Assembly (NCBI RefSeq): GCF_900110265.1
Contig: NZ_FODB01000024.1
Location: forward strand, 1 to 50,307
DNA length: 50,307 bases
Reading direction: 5' to 3'
DNA from: Vreelandella aquamarina
GTDB lineage: Bacteria; Pseudomonadota; Gammaproteobacteria; Pseudomonadales; Halomonadaceae
Of the stretch, positions 14,982 through 24,461 are shown in pieces (within the stretch, counting starts at the first letter, position 1; every line of letters starts with the position of its first letter). The notes under the pieces are model-generated. The model saw only the letters and a list, made by a program, of their open reading frames with translations. It was not told where the DNA came from and did no database searches. A program made the translations under genes and the position numbers.

Positions 14982-17608
14982 GGAGCCTTCCTTGGTGCGT
15001 CTGTTGCCGGTGCAGCGGAAAAATAGGTGCTGAGCGTTGCCGATAGCTTGTCGATATCGATAGGTTTGGTCAGGTAATCAGCAAAACCAGCGGCTAAGCC
15101 GTGGGTTAAATCACGTTCCATCGCATTGGCAGAGAGCGCAACTACATTAATATGCTTCAGTTGCGTATCGTTTTGTATGGCAGCGAGGGCTTGGTAGCCG
15201 TTCATCCCCGGCAGGTGGATATCCATAAGTACAAGATCAGGCGGTGAGTGACGCATAATCTCAAGCCCGAGTTCAGCGCTATTAACGGTTTGAAGGTCCA
15301 CGTGGGGGAAGTCATCAATAATGTCTTCCATCAGGCGTTGGTTGGTGGGGTTATCCTCAATATAAAGCAGTCGATAATCGCGCTGAGCTTTTTCCGCATC
15401 GGCCAAGGTGCGTGTTGCGGTCTGTTCTGTTAGTGGGGCAACGTTGGCAACAGGGAGCGTAAACCAGAAAGTAGATCCTTCGCCCGGCTGGCTGTCCACG
15501 CCAATACACCCCGACATGCGCTCAACCAGTTCTCGAGTGATTGCTAGCCCAATACCCGTGCCTTCGATGGTACCGTACTCAGCGTCTAGGCGATTAAACG
15601 GCTCAAAGAGTTCCTCTTGCCGCTCGGGGGCAATACCCGGTCCTGTGTCACTAATGCTGAAGCGTAGTTCAGAATCTTGCTGCGTTACCCCAATGGTAAT
15701 GGCGCCGTGCTCGCGGTTGTACTTGATGGCATTAGATAACAGGTTGAGCAGTATCTGTTTCGTGCGGGTGTAGTCAGCAGAGACAGACCAGGTACTGTTT
15801 ATTGGGTAGCGAATTAACTGAATGCCAGTGGCATTCATATTAGCTTCTAACGTGTTGCAAGCATCTTCAATGACGCCTTCGATAGAGATCGGTTCTATGG
15901 AGAGGGTCATATGCCCAGCTTCAATTTTCGCTAGATCAAGCACTTCGTTAATTAAGCTCAACAAGTGTTGGCCGCTCTTGTCAATTTGGCCGACCTGGCG
16001 CTGTTGCTTCTCGCTAAGAGGGTCGCGTCGCCCTTTACTGAGTAACTGGGCAAAACCAATGATGGCATTTAGCGGGGTACGTAGCTCGTGGCTCATGGAA
16101 GAGAGGAATTCACTCTTCGCCTTATTCGCTTTCTCTGCCTGATCCCGTGCGGCCGCTAAGTCTTTGGTGACTTGTTCGCGCTCGGCCATTTGGCGATAGA
16201 GATTAATCAGTAGGGCGCAGGTGTCGGTAAACGGCTGTAGCCAGTCCAGCAGCGCTTGGCTAAGAGGCTGCTGGCTGTTGGCAATAGCGAACATGCCAAT
16301 CAGCTGGTCGCCGTTGAAAATAGGCGCGCCCAAATAGTTATTGATCCGTGGGTGGCCCGGTGGGAAACCGCCACGCTTGGCATGGCTATACACATCATCG
16401 GTAATCACCACGTTGCCATAGGCATAAACCTGCCCTAGTAAGGAGTTAGGGTTGGTAAGCATCATATCGCCACTGCGCAGCTTCTCCATCAGCTCGCGGG
16501 ACTCTTTGTTCCACGAGAGATCGGTAATGGCGTGTATTTTCAGCGCGTTGGTGGTCTCAGTTGGTAGTACTTCACCAATCAGCGCGTAGTCGCTGTCGGT
16601 TAGCTCACGCAGTGCTTCCATCAGAAAGGTCCAAAGCCGCTCGCCGGACATTAGTGCCTGGTAGTCGGTAATGCCCTGATGAAGCACTTGTAATAAGCGG
16701 CGTTCCCGGTTTACGCGATGTTTTGCTTTATTAATATCTGAAAGGTCAGTGAGTATCGCCAGAAACTCAACAAATTCCTGACGGTCATTGTGGATGGCAT
16801 TTACTACCAAGTGTACGGGAATCTGATGCCCTTGCTTGTGGCGCACCACGGTTTCGCGCCCTTTTCCAACGCTCTGTTCATTAGCATCAGAAGAGAAGTA
16901 GCGGCTAATTAAATAATTGTATTTCTCCGCGGTCTCTGGGAAGGCGAGCATTCCCACATTGTTGCCGACAACTTCTTCAGCTTGGTAGCCCAATAAGTTG
17001 AGTGCAAATGGATTAATGGCGATGACATTTCCCGCCCGATCGACGCGTAGTTTACCTGTCGCACTTTTGGTAAAGAGTGCTTCAAGCTGTTTTGCCGTAC
17101 GTGAAAGCCGCTCCTTAAGCTCATGTTGGCGGAGCAATTCATCTACCTGCTTGGCTAAATTGTGCAGGATGCGATGATCACGCTCAGTAAAGGTGCGTGG
17201 TTGTTCACCAATTAAGCACAGCGTACCAACGGGTAACTGGTCATCGCTGGGGCAAAGCGGGTGGCCTGCATAAAAACGGATATGAGGCTGCTCTAATACC
17301 AATGGGTTATCAGCGAAGCGCGGGTCGTTTTTGGTATCTTCAATGACTAAGGGGCGATTAGCTGCTACGGCATGAGCACAAAATGAGATATCACGGTTGG
17401 TTTCATAGGCCTCAAGCCCGCTGTGAGCTTTAAACCATTGGCGCTCTTTATCAACCAACGATACTAAAGCAATCGGCACATCAAACAGTTCGCAGGCCAG
17501 CTCAGTGATGCGATCAAAGGCTGTGTCGGCAGGTGTATCGAGAACATTGAGTGCATGCAAGGCCGTCAGGCGCTGTGTTTCATTATTAGGTAGGTCGGCG
17601 GCTTGCAT
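14978..17608 (-). CDS. Soluble hybrid sensor histidine kinase (GAF-PAS-GAF-HisKA-HATPase-REC)
   Basis: In 876 residues without transmembrane segments: GAF domain (about 10-165), PAS (about 175-290), second GAF (about 310-470), HisKA with phospho-acceptor His507 in FLSSMSHELRTPLNAIIGFA, HATPase_c (N627 in LLSNAIKYN; DTGPGIAP; GTGIGLAI), and a C-terminal receiver with Asp796 and Lys848. The ligand is unknown; the first GAF resembles the light/redox-type GAFs that precede many diguanylate cyclases, but no chromophore Cys is evident. It feeds phosphate to its own receiver and probably to the adjacent REC-GGDEF-EAL protein. AGGAAA precedes the ATG. First gene of the three-gene chain. Confidence 0.92.
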   Translation of the reverse strand: MQAADLPNNETQRLTALHALNVLDTPADTAFDRITELACELFDVPIALVSLVDKERQWFKAHSGLEAYETNRDISFCAHAVAANRPLVIEDTKNDPRFADNPLVLEQPHIRFYAGHPLCPSDDQLPVGTLCLIGEQPRTFTERDHRILHNLAKQVDELLRQHELKERLSRTAKQLEALFTKSATGKLRVDRAGNVIAINPFALNLLGYQAEEVVGNNVGMLAFPETAEKYNYLISRYFSSDANEQSVGKGRETVVRHKQGHQIPVHLVVNAIHNDRQEFVEFLAILTDLSDINKAKHRVNRERRLLQVLHQGITDYQALMSGERLWTFLMEALRELTDSDYALIGEVLPTETTNALKIHAITDLSWNKESRELMEKLRSGDMMLTNPNSLLGQVYAYGNVVITDDVYSHAKRGGFPPGHPRINNYLGAPIFNGDQLIGMFAIANSQQPLSQALLDWLQPFTDTCALLINLYRQMAEREQVTKDLAAARDQAEKANKAKSEFLSSMSHELRTPLNAIIGFAQLLSKGRRDPLSEKQQRQVGQIDKSGQHLLSLINEVLDLAKIEAGHMTLSIEPISIEGVIEDACNTLEANMNATGIQLIRYPINSTWSVSADYTRTKQILLNLLSNAIKYNREHGAITIGVTQQDSELRFSISDTGPGIAPERQEELFEPFNRLDAEYGTIEGTGIGLAITRELVERMSGCIGVDSQPGEGSTFWFTLPVANVAPLTEQTATRTLADAEKAQRDYRLLYIEDNPTNQRLMEDIIDDFPHVDLQTVNSAELGLEIMRHSPPDLVLMDIHLPGMNGYQALAAIQNDTQLKHINVVALSANAMERDLTHGLAAGFADYLTKPIDIDKLSATLSTYFSAAPATDAPRKAP

Positions 17609-17680
17609 AATGTTTCCTAAACGTAGTGGCCTGTAACTATAAGGCGTATTCAGTGAATATCGGACATTAGCTTAATAGCT

Positions 17681-19036
17681 TTAGTCAAGCCCGAGTAATT
17701 TCAGCAACCAACGTCGATAAGGGGGGCTTAACCACCGGCTGGTGGGGCGCTGGGATTGATAAAAGACGCCGCGCAAATGGCTAAAACGTTCAAAACCGTG
17801 ACGGCCGTGGTAAGCCCCCATGCCGCTTTCACCAACGCCTCCAAAGGGTAAAGAGGAAACGGCGTGGTGCAGCAGCGTCTCATTAAACACCAGCGCACCA
17901 GAGCGGGTGGTATGACGAAGGGATTCCTGGAGCGCCTTGTTACGGGTGAACGCGTAGAGAACGAGTGGGTGAGGGCGAGCATTAATAAAACGAATGGCGT
18001 CGTCCATTTGCTTAACGCTAATAAGCGGCAGGATGCGGCCAAAAATCTCCTCCTGCATTAGCGCTAAACCCTGGTGCGGGTCGATGACGAGCGCGGGGGA
18101 ATGGGTGCCTTGGTCAATTACACGGCAGCCGTGGTCGCGTGCTTCATCCAATAGCTGCTTGATGCGCGCTTGGTGGACATCGCTCACATAGCCGGTGGCC
18201 TCTTTTGCGTTTGGCCGCTGATGTTGGATGGCTCGCTCTAAAGCGTGAGTAAGGGCGTCAAGGTGGCGGCTCTCAACCAGTACATAGTCCGGCGCTATGC
18301 AGGATTGTCCCCCATTCATGCCTTTGCCAAAGATAATCGCGGCGGCCGCCTGTTCTAAATCAGCGTCACCCGCGACAAGCGCAGGTGATTTGCCACCCAG
18401 CTCCAGCGTGACGGGGGTGAGGTGGGTTGCCGCGGCAGCGGCTACTTGGCGGCCCGTTGCGCTTGAGCCGGTAAAGAGCAAGTGATCAAACGGCAGCGCG
18501 CTAAATGCTGTGGCGATATCAGCGCCACCTTCCACCACGCCAAACTCTTCGTCGGTGAAGTATTGAGGCACCAGTTTGGCCAATAGAGCGCTGGTATGTG
18601 GCGCCTGCTCACTGGGCTTTACCAGTACCGTATTACCTGCGGCGAACGCATCTACCACCGGCATCAAAGCAAGATGCCAAGGGTAGTTCCAGGAGGACAT
18701 CACTCCCACAATGCCAAGGGGCTGAGGGGCAACGTGAGCACGAGCGGGCCACATTTTCCAAGGTACGCCTGCTCGGCGAGGGCGCATCCAGTGCCATAAG
18801 TGGCGGCGTGCATGGCGAATTGCTTGCAGCACAGCGCTAATTTCAACAAGGTGTATTTCTACGTCGCTACGCTGGCCAAAGTCGGTTTGGATTGCTCGCA
18901 CGATCTCTTGCTGATGGCGCTTCGTCATTTTGGCTAAGCGGGCCAAACGTTCTCGGCGCACCCCTAACGTTGGAAATGGCGCTTGGCCAGCCGTATGACG
19001 CTGAGCATTAAACATACTCGTCAGGTCGCGCTTCAT
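17681..19036 (-). CDS. Aldehyde dehydrogenase (coniferyl-aldehyde dehydrogenase-like)
   Basis: This 451-residue ALDH has the general base Glu212 in LELGGKSPAL, the catalytic Cys246 in GGQSCIAPDY, the cofactor-site FTGSSATGRQVA and the NYPWHLALMP substrate/cofactor entry motif. Length and the hydrophobic C-terminus resemble the class III/coniferyl-aldehyde dehydrogenase group, which oxidises long-chain or aromatic aldehydes with NAD(P). The substrate is not determined. AAGGAGAGG lies directly upstream of ATG 19036. It follows the kinase operon on the same strand but its stop-to-start order and a 72-base gap make it a separate unit upstream of that operon. Confidence 0.87.
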   Translation of the reverse strand: MKRDLTSMFNAQRHTAGQAPFPTLGVRRERLARLAKMTKRHQQEIVRAIQTDFGQRSDVEIHLVEISAVLQAIRHARRHLWHWMRPRRAGVPWKMWPARAHVAPQPLGIVGVMSSWNYPWHLALMPVVDAFAAGNTVLVKPSEQAPHTSALLAKLVPQYFTDEEFGVVEGGADIATAFSALPFDHLLFTGSSATGRQVAAAAATHLTPVTLELGGKSPALVAGDADLEQAAAAIIFGKGMNGGQSCIAPDYVLVESRHLDALTHALERAIQHQRPNAKEATGYVSDVHQARIKQLLDEARDHGCRVIDQGTHSPALVIDPHQGLALMQEEIFGRILPLISVKQMDDAIRFINARPHPLVLYAFTRNKALQESLRHTTRSGALVFNETLLHHAVSSLPFGGVGESGMGAYHGRHGFERFSHLRGVFYQSQRPTSRWLSPPYRRWLLKLLGLD

Positions 19037-19207
19037 AGCCTCTCCTTGGAATCATCCGTTATTGACAGTGCTGGTTTCATTGCGCGTGGGTGCAGTGTTT
19101 ATCGGTCCAAAAGATCGTAAGCAAAACAAGGTGGTTGGTACGCTGTCATGGCCTTGATGGTACAGTAAACGATTCACAACCTATGCCAGTGTGCCATGGG
19201 AGATGTT

Positions 19208-20356
19208 ATGCGTTCACACTCGCTGTCCCTTACCATTCTACCTGCGATTGATACCGTTGCGGCAAGCCAGTGGGATGCGCTGGTGAGTGAAGAGCAGCCC
19301 TTTTTACGCCATGCCTTTTTGGCTGCACTTGAAGCGAGCGGTTCGGTGGGTGCAGCTACTGGCTGGGTGCCTTGCCATTTATGCGTTTGGCAAGATTCCC
19401 GATTGGTCGGGGCGCTGCCCATGTACCGCAAGGACCACTCCTATGGCGAATATGTGTTTGATTGGGGGTGGGCGGAGGCGCTGGAGCGGGCAGGTGGCGA
19501 CTACTACCCCAAAGGGCTAAGCGCTATTCCTTTTACGCCCGCGCCTGGCCCCCGAGCACTGATAGCCGCGAATACCGATACTGCCGCTGTCCGTGAGCAG
19601 TTAGCCATCGGTTGGAAACAGCAGTGCGATGAGGTGGGGCTTTCCAGTTGGCACTTGCTGTTTGCCGAGGAGCCAGAGGTCGAGGCGTGGCAGCGCCAGT
19701 GTCCTGAGCTAATTGCGCGAGAAGGGGTACAGTTTCAGTGGCGAGACCGAGGTGTCGGCGATTTTGACGGCTTTTTAGCTAGTCTGACCTCAAAGCGTCG
19801 CAAAATGATAAAGCGTGAGCGGCGGTTAGTCGCTGATCAGGGCCTTACGCTGCATCGTCTGGAAGGTGCTGCGATTAGTGATGTCGATATGGCGCACTTC
19901 TATCGCTGCTACACCATTACATATCATGAGCGTGGCCGACCACCCTATCTTAATCACGTCTTCTTTGAACGCTTACGCCAAGTAATGCCCGAGGCGCTGA
20001 TGTTGGTGCAGGTGCGTTTGGAGGGCAGGCCCGTGGCCGCTGCGCTCTATTTTCGCGGTGCACACACTCTTTATGGACGCTACTGGGGCAGTGAAATCAT
20101 CGCGGACTGCCTGCATTTCGAAGCCTGCTACTACCAAGGTATCGACTACTGCCTAGCCAAGGGGCTAACCCTATTTGACCCTGGCACCCAGGGCGAGCAT
20201 AAACTGGTAAGGGGCTTTGCACCGCAGCGGGTTCGCTCGCTGCACTATGTGGCCCATCCAGGGCTTGCCGCAGGGGTCGCGCAGTTTTGCCAAGAAGAGG
20301 CTGCCCATATCATGGCCTATCGCCGTGCCGCCGAAGATGCCTTACCGTTTAAATAA
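19208..20356 (+). CDS. FemAB-like/GNAT-fold protein (DUF482 family)
   Basis: About 382 residues, with a double GNAT-like architecture of the peptidogalycan/FemAB-like family. Diagnostic segments are PLFLRHAFLAALE-like QPFLRHAFLAALEASGSVG near the N-terminus, LTSKRRKMIKRERR in the middle, and FDPGTQGEHKLVRGFAPQ near the end. The biochemical role of this family is not established. The second ATG (19208) was chosen because GGGAG sits six bases upstream; the first ATG at 19196 is directly before that site. It is upstream of ftsB but separated by 82 bases. Confidence 0.78.
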   Translation: MRSHSLSLTILPAIDTVAASQWDALVSEEQPFLRHAFLAALEASGSVGAATGWVPCHLCVWQDSRLVGALPMYRKDHSYGEYVFDWGWAEALERAGGDYYPKGLSAIPFTPAPGPRALIAANTDTAAVREQLAIGWKQQCDEVGLSSWHLLFAEEPEVEAWQRQCPELIAREGVQFQWRDRGVGDFDGFLASLTSKRRKMIKRERRLVADQGLTLHRLEGAAISDVDMAHFYRCYTITYHERGRPPYLNHVFFERLRQVMPEALMLVQVRLEGRPVAAALYFRGAHTLYGRYWGSEIIADCLHFEACYYQGIDYCLAKGLTLFDPGTQGEHKLVRGFAPQRVRSLHYVAHPGLAAGVAQFCQEEAAHIMAYRRAAEDALPFK

Positions 20357-20438
20357 TTCCCACAGCGCTGCGGCTCGCTGCCTATCGCCCTTAATGGCAT
20401 AATGCGCGCCGTTCTCGCTTTCACAAAGGATCTCTGTG

Positions 20439-20801
20439 ATGCACAAATGGCTTGTGGTGATACTGCTTGCCGCTCTGGGATTGCTGCAGTACCAGCTGTG
20501 GCTGGGAAACGGCGGCTGGCAAGACCTCCAGGAGGTAGAGCAACGCGTTGCCGTGCAGGAAGCCGATAACGTGCCAATGCGTGAGCGCAATGCAAGGCTC
20601 GCAGCGGAAGTCACTGACTTAAAAACGGGACTCGATGCCATTGAAGAGCGCGCCCGTAGCGATATGGGAATGGTGCGCACCGATGAACAATTTTATTGGG
20701 TGCCCGGTGTTGCCATCAAAAACGAGCTAGTGGGAATCAATGCGGGGCTGGTTTCCCTGCCTGGAGCTATACCACCGAGCAGTGAAGGCGCCGCAGAATG
20801 A
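20439..20801 (+). CDS. ftsB: Cell division protein FtsB
   Basis: This 120-residue bitopic inner-membrane protein has one N-terminal transmembrane helix (about 3-21, WLVVILLAALGLLQYQLW) followed by a periplasmic coiled coil with RERNARLAAEVTDLKTGLDAIEERAR. It ends in the conserved RSDMGMVRTDEQFY segment. With FtsL and FtsQ it forms the divisome regulatory complex. The C-terminal tail is somewhat longer than in E. coli. ATG 20439 has AAAGGA upstream; a GTG just before it is less likely. Its stop overlaps the ispD start by four bases. Confidence 0.92.
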   Translation: MHKWLVVILLAALGLLQYQLWLGNGGWQDLQEVEQRVAVQEADNVPMRERNARLAAEVTDLKTGLDAIEERARSDMGMVRTDEQFYWVPGVAIKNELVGINAGLVSLPGAIPPSSEGAAE

Positions 20802-21508
20802 GTAACACACTATGGCTCGTCGTTCCTGCAGCGGGGCAGGGCAGACGTATGGGGGCCGATAAGCCTAAACAGTATTTGACGTTGAACAATCAGCCCATTC
20901 TGGCCCACACCTTGGCAAGGCTTCACGCCGCTTTTCCGCAGGCGCGGTTGGTACTTTGCCTAGACAGCGACGACCGCTGGTTCGACCCCACCTGGGTGCC
21001 TTTTGCGCAGTGGCAGCGTGTGTCAGGCGGTGCTGAGCGTATGCATAGCGTATTAAACGCTTTGCAAGCGATGACCGCCGAGGACTCAGACCTCGTGATG
21101 GTGCACGATGTCGCGCGTCCGTGCATTACTCGTGATGATCTCCACGCGCTCTATCAAGCAGCGCAGACACACTCAGGCGGTGCGCTTCTGGCAATGCCGG
21201 TGGCGGATACCATGAAGCGCGATAACGGTGACCAGCTCAGCCAAATTACCGAACCGCGGGATGGCCTATGGCACGCGCTGACGCCACAGAGTTTCCGTTA
21301 CTCGCTGCTACGCCATGCGCTTGAGCAGGCTCAGCAAACCGGCACGGTGGTCACTGATGAAGCCTCGGCGGTAGAAGCGCTGGGCGAGGCGCCACGGCTA
21401 GTGAGCGGACGCCGAGATAATCTAAAAGTGACCCACCCTGACGACTTAGCCCTGGCGGCTGCCATTCTGGCCGCCCAGTCGGCAACCGCCAGCAACAGGA
21501 GTTCCTAA
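20798..21508 (+). CDS. ispD: 2-C-methyl-D-erythritol 4-phosphate cytidylyltransferase
   Basis: This 236-residue protein carries the nucleotidyltransferase signature [18 protein letters not shown] at the N-terminus, [11 protein letters not shown] and the late [11 protein letters not shown]. It transfers CMP to methylerythritol 4-phosphate in the MEP isoprenoid pathway. It overlaps ftsB by ATGA and abuts ispF by a TAATG overlap, as in many gammaproteobacteria. Confidence 0.96.
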   Translation: MSNTLWLVVPAAGQGRRMGADKPKQYLTLNNQPILAHTLARLHAAFPQARLVLCLDSDDRWFDPTWVPFAQWQRVSGGAERMHSVLNALQAMTAEDSDLVMVHDVARPCITRDDLHALYQAAQTHSGGALLAMPVADTMKRDNGDQLSQITEPRDGLWHALTPQSFRYSLLRHALEQAQQTGTVVTDEASAVEALGEAPRLVSGRRDNLKVTHPDDLALAAAILAAQSATASNRSS

Positions 21509-21996
21509 TGCGAATTGGCCACGGTTTTGACGTACACCGCTTTGGGCCGGGTGACCATTTAATGATTGGCGGCGTTAAGCTGCCGTTTGACCACGGTTTT
21601 GTGGCCCACTCTGATGGCGACGTACTGCTCCACGCGATCAGCGATGCGCTACTGGGTGCCTGTGCGCTGGGGGATATCGGCCGTCACTTTCCGGATGCCG
21701 ACCCCGCCTGGGCCGGTGCTGACAGCCGTGGCCTGCTGCGCCATGTGGTAACCCTGGTGCGTAGCGAGGGGTATCGCGTGGTGAATCTGGATGCAACGTT
21801 AATGGCCCAGGCGCCCAAAATGGCTCCCCATATTGACGCTATGCGCGCCGTCATCGCTGAAGATTTAGGAATTAGTCTTGGCCAGGTAAACGTCAAAGCC
21901 ACCACTACTGAGCGCCTTGGCTTCACCGGGCGCGGTGAAGGCATTGCCGCAGAGGCGGTGGTACTGCTGACGGCCCCAGAGGCGCTGAATGCTTAA
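21508..21996 (+). CDS. ispF: 2-C-methyl-D-erythritol 2,4-cyclodiphosphate synthase
   Basis: This 162-residue MEP-pathway enzyme has the metal ligands Asp8 and His10 ([10 protein letters not shown]) and the [18 protein letters not shown] signature, with [16 protein letters not shown] near the C-terminus. It acts two steps after IspD. Its ATG shares a base with the ispD stop, and its end overlaps the truD start by eight bases, so this is a tightly coupled operon. Confidence 0.96.
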   Translation: MRIGHGFDVHRFGPGDHLMIGGVKLPFDHGFVAHSDGDVLLHAISDALLGACALGDIGRHFPDADPAWAGADSRGLLRHVVTLVRSEGYRVVNLDATLMAQAPKMAPHIDAMRAVIAEDLGISLGQVNVKATTTERLGFTGRGEGIAAEAVVLLTAPEALNA

Positions 21997-23029
21997 CCTA
22001 CCCCCATGGCAGCGTAGCCTAACGCCCGCTTTCGGCGTGCCCGCGCCAGGGCAGTACCGTGCTCAGCCGGAAGACTTTATCGTCGATGAGCAGCTTGATT
22101 TTACCCCGGAAGCTCATGGTGAACACCTGTGGCTGCGGCTTGAAAAGCGTAACCAAACCACGTTAGATATGGTGAAACAGCTAAGCCGACTGTGTGGCGT
22201 CACGCCTAGAGATATTGGCTATTCCGGCATGAAAGATCGGGTCGCGGTGGCTCGCCAATGGTTAAGCGTCCATTTGCCAGGGCGCGATGCCCCGGCGGAT
22301 TTGTCGGCTTCTTTGGCAGCGCTGGGGGTTACGGTACTTGAGCAGGCACGCCACCCACGTAAGCTAAAGCGGGGCGTGCATCGCACTAACCACTTTACGC
22401 TACGCCTGAGCGGTGAGGCCGTTCAGTCGGCCGATTTTTTGCCGCGCTGGGAAACGCTCTGCGCCCAGGGCGTGCCCAACTATTTCGGCCATCAGCGCTT
22501 TGGCGCAGGGGCGCGCAACTTACAGCGTGCCGCCGCCGTGCTGGCGAAAGGCTGGCGCAAGCGCGACGACCGGCAGGGCATGATGCTCTCCACCGCTCGC
22601 AGCTTTTTATTCAATGAGCTGCTTAGCGCGCGGCTGCAGGATGGTAACTGGTGCCAGCCCATCGCTGGGGATGCTCTCATGCTTGATGGCACCCAAAGTG
22701 TGTTTGGCATTGAGGCGGTGGAGGAGAGTTTGGTGGAGCGCGCCGCTGCGCTAGACGTTCACCCAACCGGCGTGCTGTGGGGCGTTGGCCGCTCGGCTGA
22801 AGGAGATGCTGGGGCTTATGAAGCGCAGCTCGCCGCTCAGCACCCTGCACTGTGTGAAGGGCTTGAAAAGAGCGGCGTCAAGCGCGGGCAGCGTGCGCTA
22901 CGTGCCCGGCTTATTGCGCCGCAAATAACCTTCGATGCAGACGCCGTGCTACTCTCGTTTGCCCTGCCGCGAGGCAGCTTTGCCACGGCGGTCATTGGCG
23001 AGTTAATTCATCATCCCGACACGGCTTAA
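21989..23029 (+). CDS. truD: tRNA pseudouridine(13) synthase
   Basis: This 346-residue protein of the TruD family has the catalytic Asp83 in [14 protein letters not shown], plus [16 protein letters not shown] and [10 protein letters not shown]. It forms pseudouridine at position 13 of certain tRNAs. It starts inside the end of ispF and lies 21 bases before surE, as in the standard E. coli gene order. Confidence 0.95.
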   Translation: MLNLPPWQRSLTPAFGVPAPGQYRAQPEDFIVDEQLDFTPEAHGEHLWLRLEKRNQTTLDMVKQLSRLCGVTPRDIGYSGMKDRVAVARQWLSVHLPGRDAPADLSASLAALGVTVLEQARHPRKLKRGVHRTNHFTLRLSGEAVQSADFLPRWETLCAQGVPNYFGHQRFGAGARNLQRAAAVLAKGWRKRDDRQGMMLSTARSFLFNELLSARLQDGNWCQPIAGDALMLDGTQSVFGIEAVEESLVERAAALDVHPTGVLWGVGRSAEGDAGAYEAQLAAQHPALCEGLEKSGVKRGQRALRARLIAPQITFDADAVLLSFALPRGSFATAVIGELIHHPDTA

Positions 23030-23050
23030 CGCTGAGGTGAGGAGATTCTG

Positions 23051-23797
23051 ATGCGGCGACTGCTGCTTTCCAACGATGACGGTGTTCACGCCCCCGGCCT
23101 TAGAGCGCTTTACGAGGCACTAACACCCCACGCTAACCTACGCGTGGTTGCCCCTGACCGTGACCGCAGCGGGGCCAGTAATTCGCTGACGCTATCGCGT
23201 CCGCTTGCGCTGACGGCGTTAGACAACGGCTTTTATAGTGTGGACGGCACTCCGGCCGACTGCGTCTATTTAGGCGTGAATGGGGTGTGGGACGAGCGTC
23301 CTGATTTGGTCATTTCAGGGATTAACCATGGCAGTAACCTCGGTGATGACGTGCTTTATTCAGGCACGGTCGCCGCCGCGATGGAGGGGCGTAATCTAGG
23401 TATGACGGCGATTGCCATGTCGCTGTGCGGCGCCCACCATTTTGCGACGGCAGCCCAGTTTGCCGCGAGCCTCATCGGTGCCGCTGATCAACTCTCACTG
23501 CCGCCTCGTACGCTGCTGAATGTGAACGTCCCTGACCTGCCCTGGGAAAAAATCAAAGGTGTTAAAGTTACCCGCTTGGGCTACCGCGGCCCAGCCGAAA
23601 AGCCTGTGCCGGTGCAAGACCCCCGGGGCCGTACCCGCTACTGGATTGCCCCGGTGGCGGCTAACGCTGACGACGGTGAAGATACCGACTTTGCGGCCAT
23701 CGAAGCAGGTTATGTATCGATTACGCCACTGCAAACTGATTTAACGCGCCACCCCGCGCGTCGTGATGTGCAGGACTGGTTGGATGCCTTTGCCTGA
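23051..23797 (+). CDS. surE: 5'/3'-nucleotidase SurE
   Basis: This 248-residue stationary-phase survival protein has the metal-binding [10 protein letters not shown] at the N-terminus (Asp9/Asp10), [35 protein letters not shown] and the ITPLQTDLT end. It dephosphorylates nucleoside monophosphates. GAGGAG lies upstream of the ATG. Its end overlaps the likely start of pcm. Confidence 0.95.
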   Translation: MRRLLLSNDDGVHAPGLRALYEALTPHANLRVVAPDRDRSGASNSLTLSRPLALTALDNGFYSVDGTPADCVYLGVNGVWDERPDLVISGINHGSNLGDDVLYSGTVAAAMEGRNLGMTAIAMSLCGAHHFATAAQFAASLIGAADQLSLPPRTLLNVNVPDLPWEKIKGVKVTRLGYRGPAEKPVPVQDPRGRTRYWIAPVAANADDGEDTDFAAIEAGYVSITPLQTDLTRHPARRDVQDWLDAFA

Positions 23798-24461
23798 GCT
23801 ATCTCCTGGTGAGCGGCGCGGCCGTGGAATGACTTCCCAGCGCACCCGTGACCGTATGATCAAGCGCCTGATTCAACAAGGCGTGCGTAACCAGTGCGTG
23901 TTAGACGTGATGGCCAGCGAGCCGCGTCATCTGTTTGTCGATGAAGCGCTCGCTCATCGCGCCTATGAAGATACCGCTCTACCCATTGGCTTCGGCCAAA
24001 CGCTGTCGCAGCCGCTAACCGTCGCGCGCATGACGGAGTTAGTGCTGCGCGCGTCGCCCCAGCGCGTGCTGGAAGTGGGGACTGGTTCAGGTTATCAAAC
24101 GCTGATTTTGTCGCGCCTAGTAGAAACGCTTTACTCCGTGGAGCGAATCTATACGCTGCACGAGCGAGCAGCAGAGCGGCTATGGCGGCTAGGTGCCCCA
24201 GCGACATTAGCTGTGGCCGACGGCAGCGAAGGCTGGCCGGAAGCTGCGCCCTTTGACGTTATTTTGCTCACGGCCTGCGCGCAAACGCTGCCGGAAGTAT
24301 TACTTGAACAGCTGAGTTATGACGGTGTGCTTATTGCACCGCTGGAAGAGTCAGATGGCAGTCAGTGGCTTACCCAAATTAAGCGTATTGGCTCTGCCTT
24401 TGAAAAACGCAGGCTTGACCCCGTGCGTTTTGTACCCCTATTGCAAGGAGTGGTGGATTGA
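23784..24461 (+). CDS. pcm: Protein-L-isoaspartate O-methyltransferase
   Basis: The core (about 210 residues from [10 protein letters not shown]) matches Pcm: [20 protein letters not shown], the SAM-binding [18 protein letters not shown], and [12 protein letters not shown] at the end. It methylates isoaspartyl residues in damaged proteins to start their repair. Two starts are possible: ATG 23784, inside surE, has AGGA eight bases before it and adds 15 residues; ATG 23829 matches the start of characterised homologues but has only a poor ribosome site. The first is reported. The TGA overlaps the TTG start of the next gene. Confidence 0.92.
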   Translation: MPLPELSPGERRGRGMTSQRTRDRMIKRLIQQGVRNQCVLDVMASEPRHLFVDEALAHRAYEDTALPIGFGQTLSQPLTVARMTELVLRASPQRVLEVGTGSGYQTLILSRLVETLYSVERIYTLHERAAERLWRLGAPATLAVADGSEGWPEAAPFDVILLTACAQTLPEVLLEQLSYDGVLIAPLEESDGSQWLTQIKRIGSAFEKRRLDPVRFVPLLQGVVD

